DNA of 58,097 nucleotides from Candidatus Gastranaerophilales bacterium (lineage in GTDB: Bacteria > Cyanobacteriota > Vampirovibrionia > Gastranaerophilales > Gastranaerophilaceae): contig UNSJ01000008.1 in NCBI GenBank assembly GCA_900548405.1, positions 1 to 58,097 of the forward strand, in the 5' to 3' direction. This document shows, piece after piece, positions 27,824-34,921 of the stretch. The translations under genes and the position numbers were made by a program. Position 1 is the first letter of the stretch. Every line of letters begins with the position of its first letter. Below the pieces are notes generated by a model. That model was given only the letters and a program-made list of their open reading frames with translations. It searched no databases and was not told where the DNA came from.

Positions 27824-28867
27824 CTAGCCGAAAGTTTTGAATGTTGATTCGGTGTTCTTCTGAATTACCTGAGAAACCGCATCAATTTCTGTTGAGATTG
27901 CTTTTTGTTCGGTATCAAGTTGTTTCAATCTCAATTCAAGGTTTTTATCTTGTGATTGAATTATTTCAATTTTGGCGTTGATTTCGTTAATTGCTTGATC
28001 ATATTCGTATTTTTCATACTCATATTGGTTCATAGCATCTTCGTATGCATCCTGATCTGTTACGGTTGATGTTGTTAACGAATAAGTTACAGGATTGCCG
28101 TTATTCGGTATAGTGATGTTAATATAGCGGCCGGAACTGTCTTTTTCAATTAAGCAGTCTTCAACAGCTTTAACTTCTTCAGTTTTTGTTTCGCTTCCTA
28201 CTTTGTAGCAATTAATATTTGATTGAGAATTGCCATTATCATCGTAGTTTGCGTTTTGCAAATCTGATAATTTGTAGAAGTAAGGATTATATTCACCTGT
28301 TGTTGTATCTTGAATATATCTTACTAAATAATCACCTGCGCCGTATTTATTTTCAAGAAGTTTAATGTATTCATCTTCTTCAGCTTTAAGTTGTTTAATT
28401 TGATCTTCTGATAAAGATTCAAGATAACTGTCTGCTCCGCCTGCATCCTTATCATAAGTTCCGTCTGCTTTTGTCGGAATAGTTCCTAACTTACGCAGAG
28501 TTGTTGAACCGACTTTGAACTGAGTTTTGTCAGCATTTGCATTAACGATGCTTGTTGATGCACCGACAACTGAAAAATCGTCTGTCCATTGTCTTAAATA
28601 GCTTACAGTATATGTGCCGTCATTTTGTGCAATCATTGCTGTAATTTGGTTTGTTAAAGCTCCATCCTCGAAAGTATACACAGTTTTTGTGTAATCGTCG
28701 ACAGACGGCGGTACAGGTACAGACATGCCGAGCAAATCATTGTAGTAATTTGCAGACTGGTTTGACAATGTTGTTCTTTGTTGGTTAATTTGTTGACCTT
28801 CAAATTCAACATTGGTTTTTCTGGCTGTCAGACCTAAAAATCTAGCTTGTGACGCTGCCATTCCCAT
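27824..28867 (-). CDS. Unknown MAAGQAR-family protein, copy 2
   Basis: This 347-residue member of the family is the shortest of three. It begins MGMAASQARFLGLTARKTN and ends with a predicted coiled segment (EIIQSQDKNLELRLKQLDTE) followed by ESTFKTFG. The middle (about 70-280) differs from copies 1 and 3 and is rich in Tyr, Asp, Thr and Asn. No signal peptide. The start codon has AAAGGAAG about ten bases upstream. It lies downstream of an unfamiliar three-gene operon on the same strand, separated by a 22-base palindrome, which raises the possibility of a shared job. Confidence 0.8.
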   Translation of the reverse strand: MGMAASQARFLGLTARKTNVEFEGQQINQQRTTLSNQSANYYNDLLGMSVPVPPSVDDYTKTVYTFEDGALTNQITAMIAQNDGTYTVSYLRQWTDDFSVVGASTSIVNANADKTQFKVGSTTLRKLGTIPTKADGTYDKDAGGADSYLESLSEDQIKQLKAEEDEYIKLLENKYGAGDYLVRYIQDTTTGEYNPYFYKLSDLQNANYDDNGNSQSNINCYKVGSETKTEEVKAVEDCLIEKDSSGRYINITIPNNGNPVTYSLTTSTVTDQDAYEDAMNQYEYEKYEYDQAINEINAKIEIIQSQDKNLELRLKQLDTEQKAISTEIDAVSQVIQKNTESTFKTFG

Positions 28868-28954
28868 TGCTGTCGAACTTCCTTTCTTGGTTACTTAGTA
28901 CTCGTAATCATGTTATCGACACATGGGCTTGAAAACTTTAATCATGCATTCATT

Positions 28955-28976
28955 CATGTTACAAAATTGTAACATG
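28955..28976. promoter_or_regulatory. 22-base perfect inverted repeat upstream of MAAGQAR copy 2
   Basis: Two ten-base arms, CATGTTACAA and TTGTAACATG, with AA between. It touches the stop codon of the preceding gene (28977) and lies about 90 bases before the copy 2 start. It has no T run, so an operator is more likely than a terminator. A related half-site (ATGTTACA) occurs upstream of copy 3 near 40555-40565. Confidence 0.45.
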
Positions 28977-29462
28977 TTATCTTTGAGGCTGGTTGCGAAA
29001 ACGGTCTGAAATGTAAGCCAGTATTGCTCCTCCGATTTCTTCATTAGCATCAAAGTTTGATGTCTGAGGTCGCATTGAATTCTGAATTAACATCTTTACA
29101 AGAGGACCGAAAGCATCGGGAACTTGTGTCTTTCTGTAAATCCCTGCAAGGTAAGTTTGTATATTTGGAGATGTTGTATTATTAAAACGCGAAAGCACCG
29201 GATACATTTTGTCTATTCCTTTCACGCCGTCATCAAGCATTGAATTAACTATATGCAGTGTTTCTACAATTTGTGCTTCGTTATCAGAATGAGAAAGAAT
29301 ATCTGCAAGGTAAGGAAGTGCTGCTTCTTTTTGAGAAACAAAAAAATCAACCTTGTTTTTATCAACGATTGTGTAATTTCTGTTTCCAGAAGGGAGCAGG
29401 CATGGTCTGTATTGAGGCGTATTATTATATGCTAAAGGCTGTATTGAAATATAATTGTACAT
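28977..29462 (-). CDS. Hypothetical protein, HEAT-like helical repeats
   Basis: I do not recognise a family name. I place the start at the ATG at 29460-29462, five bases after AGGAGG, giving 161 residues. After a Tyr/Asn-rich N-terminus the protein is built of paired helices (ALPYLADILSHSDNEAQIVE, GIDKMYPVLSRFNN, IQTYLAGIYRKTQVPDAFG), in the style of HEAT or ARM repeats that bind other proteins. No signal peptide. It is the third gene of an operon with the membrane protein at 29473-30957, ten bases away. Function unknown. Confidence 0.7.
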   Translation of the reverse strand: MYNYISIQPLAYNNTPQYRPCLLPSGNRNYTIVDKNKVDFFVSQKEAALPYLADILSHSDNEAQIVETLHIVNSMLDDGVKGIDKMYPVLSRFNNTTSPNIQTYLAGIYRKTQVPDAFGPLVKMLIQNSMRPQTSNFDANEEIGGAILAYISDRFRNQPQR

Positions 29463-29472
29463 ATAAACCTCC

Positions 29473-30957
29473 TTAAGAATATACAAACGGAGGACCGTTT
29501 TTAATTTCAAATAGTATATTGTCAGCCATTACTTTGAGTTCTTCTTTTGGTTTGCCTTTATCGACCTGTTTATAAAATTCATCTACAAGCGGTTGTATCG
29601 CTGCATCTTTTTTAGATTTGAAGTTTCTGAGTTCTGTTGATATAAGTCTGTTTTGAAGTTCAACTTCAGTTTGTGCATTTAATTTTTTGACCTGAACTTC
29701 TTTTATTGCATCGCCTGCGAGTTTTCCGCCGTAGCTTACTGCTGTTAAACCTGTTATACCGAAAAATAACTGTTTAAATTGTTTGTTATCCGTATCTAAA
29801 AGCCAGTTATAGAAAAATGCTCTGTAATCGTCAACGTGAGAATAGAATGTAGGTTTCGGAGTTCCGTCACCGCCTATTGTTTCATTTACTTTTGTTGTTG
29901 AGGTTTCAGCTTTTTTTACAAGCTTTTGCGTGAACTCTGTAATATCATTTTTATCCCAGTTCAAATCTTTAAGAGCATCAGTTATTGTATTTTTATCTGC
30001 ATCTATTGATTGGAGGTATGCTTCTAAAAGTTTTTTGTCCTTTTCTTTTGTAATGTTTGATGATTTTTTTACAATATCTTTAATCAGGTTTGTTCTGTCT
30101 GATACATAATCTTGTAAAAGGTTTTTACTTTTGCTCAGGTTTTTAAGTGATAAAAAGCCAAGTCCGATAATTGCAGCAAGAGTTCCGACACCTAAAAGGA
30201 AATAATTAAGGTTATTTTTTTGTTCCCGTTTATCTTTGCTGCCTGTAAATTGCAGGTGTTTACCGAAATTCGGCAGAATTTTTTCTTTATCATCCGACAG
30301 ATATCTGCTGAATTCGTGCGCTTTTTCAGCGAGCATACTTCTTGTTATCTGGATTTTTCCTGCAAAGGATTGTGTTTCAATATTAATTAACTGCTCCTGC
30401 ATATTTTTCTGAATATCAGCTTCGCGCTTTTTAACCCATACATCTTTGAACCCGTCAAAGAAAGTTTTACCCATAAAACCCATTGCAGTAAGTGTTAAAA
30501 CTCCTACACCCGCGAGAATTGTTTTTCTGGTAGGGTTTACAACCATTTGAAACATTGCTTGAGTGCCTTCATCATTTACTGCAAGGTTTCTGGTTACATC
30601 TGAAATTCTTTTTTCATCAGATATTTTTAAATTTATTCTTGTATTGCGTCTTACAAATGCAGAGAGCAGTGCTACTGCACCCATTACACCTACTGCAACT
30701 GCACTTATGGGAAGAATACTTTTTTCTGAGGATGTATTTTTTTCATAAAGTTTTGAAGGCATTTTTGCGTTTTCTGATATAACAAGGCTGTCGTATGTAT
30801 CATTAAGACTTACTTTACAATCAGGACAGTCTTTTATAAACGTATTAACAAGCACGCCTTCTTTAGTTTCCGAGTTGGCGCGTTTTTGTGAACTTGTTAA
30901 ATTTCGTTGTTGTCTTATCGTTTCTGCATCATGAAACGGTGTCATGTTCAGCGGCAT
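29473..30957 (-). CDS. Hypothetical multi-pass membrane protein
   Basis: I do not recognise this gene. The 494-residue product has four hydrophobic stretches, roughly residues 85-107 (ISAVAVGVMGAVALLSAFV), 145-168 (ILAGVGVLTLTAMGFMG), 250-273 (YFLLGVGTLAAIIGLGFLSL) and 395-418 (LFFGITGLTAVSYGGKLAG). They are separated by long charged helical regions that look like coiled coils. A CPDC pair occurs near residue 44. The ATG is five bases after AAAAGGA and overlaps the end of the upstream gene by 29 bases, so the two are coupled. The pairing of this membrane protein with a zinc-motif protein and a helical-repeat protein suggests a membrane complex. Confidence 0.75.
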   Translation of the reverse strand: MPLNMTPFHDAETIRQQRNLTSSQKRANSETKEGVLVNTFIKDCPDCKVSLNDTYDSLVISENAKMPSKLYEKNTSSEKSILPISAVAVGVMGAVALLSAFVRRNTRINLKISDEKRISDVTRNLAVNDEGTQAMFQMVVNPTRKTILAGVGVLTLTAMGFMGKTFFDGFKDVWVKKREADIQKNMQEQLINIETQSFAGKIQITRSMLAEKAHEFSRYLSDDKEKILPNFGKHLQFTGSKDKREQKNNLNYFLLGVGTLAAIIGLGFLSLKNLSKSKNLLQDYVSDRTNLIKDIVKKSSNITKEKDKKLLEAYLQSIDADKNTITDALKDLNWDKNDITEFTQKLVKKAETSTTKVNETIGGDGTPKPTFYSHVDDYRAFFYNWLLDTDNKQFKQLFFGITGLTAVSYGGKLAGDAIKEVQVKKLNAQTEVELQNRLISTELRNFKSKKDAAIQPLVDEFYKQVDKGKPKEELKVMADNILFEIKNGPPFVYS

Positions 30958-31636
30958 CTAAATCCTTTTCTGCTTCGGTAATTTTTTTATACAAATCATG
31001 TATAAATGTTCTTAATTCAAAAGCTTTTTTAGTTTCATCTATTTGTTTGTCATTGTTATCTGCATCAAGCGGCTGAAATATTGAGAACAGAGATTTTACT
31101 TTCTTTTTCAAATCCTTAAACGCTTCTGAAATTTTCTTTTCTATGGAAGCTTTAAGTTCGCCCATCATTGCTGTTAGTTTGTCAGAAATATCAGCAAGTT
31201 TTTGCTGTATTGTTTGAATTTTGTTTGAGATAGCTGTCGGAATATTTGCAATTGTACGAATAATTCCGCCAAGAACAGTATTTAATACAAAATTTACGGG
31301 TTTTGCAATAATAGCAGGTGTGTTGTTTGTAAAAAACTGTGCAATATTTGCAAGTTTCTGGCTTGAATTCATTAATGAGTTTTGGAAAGCCTGTACGTTT
31401 TGGGCGAATGTTTGTGCATCCTGCTGTTTTTGAAGCTTTGCATTCTGTTGTGCTTTTAGAAAAGCTCCGATTGCTGCGCACTCGTTCCAGCTCATTTCAC
31501 CCGGTTTTGCAGAAAAGTCAGCCTTTTTCATTCCGCCTCCGCCCATACCGCTGCAAATCGGGCATGCTCCGAGCGGCAGTCCGTGCGGACATGTTCCAAC
31601 TCTTGCACTATTCGTTTGTACAGCTCCAAGTGACAT
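30929..31636 (-). CDS. Hypothetical protein with N-terminal CxH-CxxC motif
   Basis: I do not recognise a family name. I place the start at the ATG at 31634-31636, six bases after GGAGGA, giving 235 residues; an upstream TTG frame is open but unsupported. The N-terminus reads VGTCPHGLPLGACPICSGMG, with Cys16, His18, Cys25 and Cys28 placed like a zinc site, then a Gly run. Residues 110-150 are fairly hydrophobic (IIAKPVNFVLNTVLGGIIR), and the rest is a long Lys/Glu-rich coiled coil. First gene of the three-gene operon running to 28977. Confidence 0.75.
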   Translation of the reverse strand: MSLGAVQTNSARVGTCPHGLPLGACPICSGMGGGGMKKADFSAKPGEMSWNECAAIGAFLKAQQNAKLQKQQDAQTFAQNVQAFQNSLMNSSQKLANIAQFFTNNTPAIIAKPVNFVLNTVLGGIIRTIANIPTAISNKIQTIQQKLADISDKLTAMMGELKASIEKKISEAFKDLKKKVKSLFSIFQPLDADNNDKQIDETKKAFELRTFIHDLYKKITEAEKDLDAAEHDTVS

Positions 31637-31833
31637 TAAAAAATCCTCCGGCATTCGCTTAAGAGGACTCAAAGAATATAATCACACATCCAATCTGCTC
31701 GTGGAATGTGTTTCCTTTGAGTGTTCCGGCTTTTACGGCTGCGGGAGGAGCGGGGGGGATTCTCTCCATTTCCTCTTATTTAAGGGTATGATAAGCAAAA
31801 TTTTAAGTCAATTTTTTATGTTTAATTGTAAAC

Positions 31834-31862
31834 TTGAACAAAGATTTGAAAAATGTTATAAT
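31834..31862 (+). promoter_or_regulatory. Promoter of pseudopilin 2
   Basis: TTGAAC, 17 bases, TATAAT. The bases at and after the -10 (TTATAATAATAAAG) are identical at pseudopilin 4 (from 45269), showing common descent of the control region. Confidence 0.65.
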
Positions 31863-31918
31863 AATAAAGTAGCCGATGTAGGTGCTGAATTAAATATTAT
31901 AAACAAATGAAAGGAGCA

Positions 31919-31934
31919 CCAGCTTAGCCGCTGG
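31919..31934. repeat. 16-base palindrome in pseudopilin 2 leader
   Basis: CCAGC, loop TTAGCC, GCTGG. The core resembles the palindrome beside the pseudopilin 1 tract (24440-24455). Pseudopilin 4 has the same flanking leader sequence without this block, so it looks like an insertion. Confidence 0.45.
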
Positions 31935-31986
31935 ATCCGCAACATTGGGTTATGCATAAATGCTTAAGATTATTGAAAGGAGAATT

Positions 31987-32849
31987 ATGAAAAAATTTAG
32001 ACATGTCGGGGGGGGGGCAACCGTTTAAGCTCCTATTGTAAGGCATTTACTCTTGCTGAAGGTGCTACGCACAGGGACCCCGCTTTTCGATTAAGTATCG
32101 AAAAGAAGGGGGGAAAAGGACACTGTCAACGCCGTTTCGGATTTACTCTTGCTGAAGTATTGATTACACTGGGCATTATCGGCGTTGTTGCAGCATTGAC
32201 AATGTCGTCTTTAATTCAAAAATACCAGGAACAAAAAAGGGTTACACAATTAAAAAAAGCGTACGCGGTTCTGCAAAATGCCTATTTAATGGCGGTTAAA
32301 GATTATGGTGAGCCGCAGGATTGGGGATTAACAATTACTAATACAGGAGAAGTAGATGAAGACGGTAATCAGGTATTAGATAACACCGGTGCGGTTAATG
32401 TTATGAAAATTCTTATGCAATATGTTCAAAAGTCTCAAATGACTGAGGGTGAATACATAGGATATTTTGAATCTTTAGATGGAAGACAGGCATACTGGCC
32501 TTGGCAAGTTAAGGCAGGAAAATATTTTTTATTAAATGACGGCTCTTTGGTATCAATCGGTTGGATATCAAGTGTTGATTGCAAAGGATTGTATGACGGT
32601 AAAAATATAATGTGCAGTGATTTTTGGATAGCATTTCCTAAGAAAGCAAAAATGAAAATCGGGGTTGATCTTTTTAATTTTTATTTAACTAAAGAAGGGT
32701 TTAAACCTAATAATAATATGACTAAATGCAACAAGTTCAGCGCTGCCGGTACACCGGATCAGAATGGCAGAGGCTGCAGTGGATGGGTGCTTATAAACGG
32801 TAATATGGATTATCTCCACAGAGAAATTAAAAATGATGAATGGAAATAA
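31987..32849 (+). CDS. Pseudopilin 2, interrupted by a G10 tract (one base out of frame)
   Basis: This is a type II secretion/type IV pilin-like protein. The ATG at 31987 follows GAAAGGAG and reads MKKFRHV into ten G, then stops after 13 codons. One added G gives a continuous 287-residue protein: GGGGNRLSSYCK, a first AFTLAEG copy, a 32-residue insert, and then the true prepilin helix FTLAEVLITLGIIGVVAALT starting at residue 53. The C-terminal domain ends with GCSGWVLINGNMDYLH, like pseudopilin 1. After the tract the long frame offers no ATG or GTG before the prepilin motif, so expression seems to require a frame change. Promoter and leader match pseudopilin 4. Confidence 0.75.
32008..32017 (+). 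repeat. G10 homopolymer, pseudopilin 2
   Basis: Ten G, seven codons after the ATG. Eleven (or eight) restore the long ORF. The bases after it, TTTAAGCTCC, recur after the tract of pseudopilin 4. Confidence 0.85.
32045..32157 (+). repeat. In-frame 96-base duplication/insertion in the prepilin leader
   Basis: The 17-mer ATTTACTCTTGCTGAAG occurs at 32045-32061 and again at 32141-32157, 96 bases (32 codons) apart. Between the copies lies a GC-rich block with a perfect hairpin (CTTTTCGAT, loop TAAGT, ATCGAAAAG; 32083-32105). The result is two successive FTLAE prepilin starts in one frame. It may be a small element that duplicated its target, or a slipped duplication that later diverged. Confidence 0.7.
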
Positions 32850-32877
32850 ATGTTCATAAAATAAATCTTATGATTTG

Positions 32878-32906
32878 TTGACAAATTTTTAACAAAGTTA
32901 TAAAAT
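32878..32906 (+). promoter_or_regulatory. Promoter of the nrdD riboswitch transcript
   Basis: A consensus TTGACA (32878-32883), 17 bases, TAAAAT (32901-32906), just before the riboswitch. Confidence 0.7.
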
Positions 32907-32907
32907 A

Positions 32908-33060
32908 TAAGGTACTCCTGTAAGGAAAGCATGGGTGTAATTCCCACACTGGACCGCAGCCGTGTCCTCTGTACAATAGCAGTTTGTACATGACCTCCCA
33001 AATCAGGTGAGAAAGTCGGAATGCTTACGGAAGTTAATGTTACCACGGAAATCTGGGAGA
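32908..33060 (+). promoter_or_regulatory. Cobalamin (B12) riboswitch upstream of nrdD
   Basis: This is the mRNA leader of nrdD. It shows the hallmarks of the cobalamin aptamer in order: GGAAAGCATGGGTGTAATTC, then CCCACACTGGACCGCAGCCG (the region equivalent to the B12-box surroundings), and the closing AAGTCGGAATGCTT. At the 3' end CTCCCAAAT (32995-33003) can pair with ATCTGGGAG (33051-33059), which contains the Shine-Dalgarno of nrdD and is followed by seven T. Ligand binding could therefore hide the ribosome site and form a terminator-like stem. That it responds to adenosylcobalamin is inferred from family knowledge. Confidence 0.85.
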
Positions 33061-33067
33061 TTTTTTT

Positions 33068-34921
33068 ATGAACAATGCTATTGTGAAAAACGGTGCAAAT
33101 GTTGTTGCACTTGATGCTGTCAAATCAGCTTACATGTCTAATCCGGCAATGATCGAAAAAGATGCAAATGTTGCTCTTGTTGACAATTACTTAAAACAGC
33201 TTGATTGGAAAGTTAACGAAAATTCTAATATGGCTTATTCAATTCAAGGGTTAAACAATTACATTGCATCGGAAATCAGCAAGAATTACTGGCTGAACAA
33301 AATTTATCCGACTGATATTAAAAATGCCCACCTTAACGGTGATATTCATATCCATGATTTGAATATCATATCTGTATATTGTGTTGGTTGGGATTTAAAA
33401 GATTTATTAACAGAAGGTTTTACAGGTGTTAGAGGAAAGATTGAAAGCGCACCTGCGAAACATTTCAGAACAGCTTTGGGACAGATTGTAAACTTTATGT
33501 ATACAATGCAGGGTGAAGCTGCGGGTGCTCAAGCTTTTTCAAATTTTGATACTTTGCTCGCACCGTTTATAAGTTATGATAACCTTGATTATAAACAGGT
33601 AAAACAGGCAATTCAGGAATTCGTTTTCAATATGAACGTTCCTACCCGTGTTGGTTTTCAAACTCCGTTTACCAATATCACAATGGACTTAACTGTTCCG
33701 TCTTATTATGCCGAGCAGCCTGTTATAATCGGGGGTGAACTTCAAGAACGTACTTATAAAGAATTCCAAAATGAAATGGATATGCTAAATAAGGCATTCT
33801 TTGAAGTTATGATGGAAGGTGATAATTCAGGAAGGGTATTTACTTTCCCTATCCCTACTTACAATATTACAAAAGATTTTGACTGGGATAACAAAAATAT
33901 TGAAGGTTTATGGGAAATGTCTGCCAAATACGGTATTCCTTATTTCTCAAACTTTATTAACTCTGATATGTCCCCTGAAGATGCACGTTCTATGTGCTGC
34001 CGCTTGAGAATTGACAACAGAGAACTTGAATACAGAGGTGGCGGACTGTTTGGTTCAAATCCTTTAACAGGTTCTGTGGGTGTTGTTACGATTAATCTTC
34101 CGAAAATCGCGGCAAATTCAAAATCTAAAGGCGAATTCCTTGCTAAACTTGCTGAAAAAATGGAAATCGCTAAAGAAAGTTTAGAGATTAAACGTAAGCT
34201 TTTAGAAGATTTAACCGATAAAGATTTATATCCTTACACAAAATTCTATTTAAGAGATATCAAATCAAGATTTAAGGTTTATTGGAAAAACCACTTCTCT
34301 ACAATCGGGCTTATCGGGATGAACGAAGCATGTTTAAACCTGCTTGATGATAATGTGGGAAGTTTCAGAGGAAAACAATTTGCGCTTGAAGTTATGGACT
34401 TTATGAGAGCAAAAATTGTAGAATTCCAAAAAGAAACAGGAAATAATTACAACCTTGAAGCTACACCGGGTGAAGGAACTTCTTACAGACTTGCAAAACT
34501 TGATAAGGAAAGATATCCGTATTATACAAATTCAACTCAGCTTCCTGTAAATTATACCGATGATATTTTTGAAGTGCTTGATCATCAGGATGACTTACAG
34601 ACAAAATACACAGGCGGAACTGTTGTTCATATTTATGCGGGTGAAAGAATTCAGAGTACAGAAACTATGAAAAATCTTGTTAAAAAGATTTGTAATAATT
34701 ATCACCTTCCGTATTTTACATTCTCACCGACATTCAGCACATGCCCAAATCATGGTTATGTAGCAGGTGAACATTTTACATGTCCGGAGTGCGGAGCTGA
34801 CTGCGAAGTTTATTCTCGTGTTGTGGGTTATATCAGACCTGTTCAGCAATGGAATAAAGGAAAGAAAAAAGAATTCAAAGACAGAACTGAATTTGTTATC
34901 GGAGAATGTCAATGCAAATAG
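33068..34921 (+). CDS. nrdD: Anaerobic ribonucleoside-triphosphate reductase (class III)
   Basis: This oxygen-sensitive glycyl-radical enzyme makes deoxyribonucleoside triphosphates with formate or thiol reductant. The 617-residue product has HLNGDIHIHDLNIISVYC near residue 90, the conserved MCCRLRIDNRELEYRGGG, a C-terminal zinc site (CPNHGY and CPECGAD), and the glycyl-radical loop RVVGYIRPVQ near residue 590. It lacks the full N-terminal ATP-cone of the 700-residue enzymes, so allosteric overall-activity control may be missing. The start ATG is eight bases after GGGAG. It overlaps nrdG, its activase, and is preceded by a B12 riboswitch. Confidence 0.95.
   Translation: MNNAIVKNGANVVALDAVKSAYMSNPAMIEKDANVALVDNYLKQLDWKVNENSNMAYSIQGLNNYIASEISKNYWLNKIYPTDIKNAHLNGDIHIHDLNIISVYCVGWDLKDLLTEGFTGVRGKIESAPAKHFRTALGQIVNFMYTMQGEAAGAQAFSNFDTLLAPFISYDNLDYKQVKQAIQEFVFNMNVPTRVGFQTPFTNITMDLTVPSYYAEQPVIIGGELQERTYKEFQNEMDMLNKAFFEVMMEGDNSGRVFTFPIPTYNITKDFDWDNKNIEGLWEMSAKYGIPYFSNFINSDMSPEDARSMCCRLRIDNRELEYRGGGLFGSNPLTGSVGVVTINLPKIAANSKSKGEFLAKLAEKMEIAKESLEIKRKLLEDLTDKDLYPYTKFYLRDIKSRFKVYWKNHFSTIGLIGMNEACLNLLDDNVGSFRGKQFALEVMDFMRAKIVEFQKETGNNYNLEATPGEGTSYRLAKLDKERYPYYTNSTQLPVNYTDDIFEVLDHQDDLQTKYTGGTVVHIYAGERIQSTETMKNLVKKICNNYHLPYFTFSPTFSTCPNHGYVAGEHFTCPECGADCEVYSRVVGYIRPVQQWNKGKKKEFKDRTEFVIGECQCK

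Larger units (their letters stand above)
31637..31986. other. 350-base gap: leaders of two divergent transcription units
   Basis: The left part (to about 31770) is the leader of the minus-strand operon. It is GC-rich, carries a run of seven G (31752-31758), and can encode a 36-codon peptide (31659-31769) that I do not accept as a gene. The right part is the promoter and leader of pseudopilin 2, including two AATGAAAGGAG/ATTGAAAGGAG sites (the first at about 31906-31917) and the palindrome at 31919-31934. Confidence 0.5.

Noticed and set aside
31659..31769. 36-codon minus-strand ORF beginning MERIPPAPPAAVKAG, with seven C near its start, upstream of the three-gene operon
   Set aside because: The only ribosome site is too close to its ATG, the downstream gene has its own excellent Shine-Dalgarno, and the two frames cannot be joined by tract-length change because a stop intervenes. 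It looks like a chance frame in a GC-rich leader.
31980..32160. Diversity-generating retroelement or invertible promoter as explanation of the pseudopilin loci
   Set aside because: No reverse transcriptase, no template/variable repeat pair with A-biased changes, and no recombinase gene or inverted repeats flanking the promoters were seen. Homopolymer length is the simpler explanation.
32160..32162. TTG within FTLAEVL as the start of pseudopilin 2
   Set aside because: It would remove the prepilin cleavage motif that the protein needs, and no Shine-Dalgarno precedes it. The same argument rejects the TTG at 35826 in pseudopilin 3.
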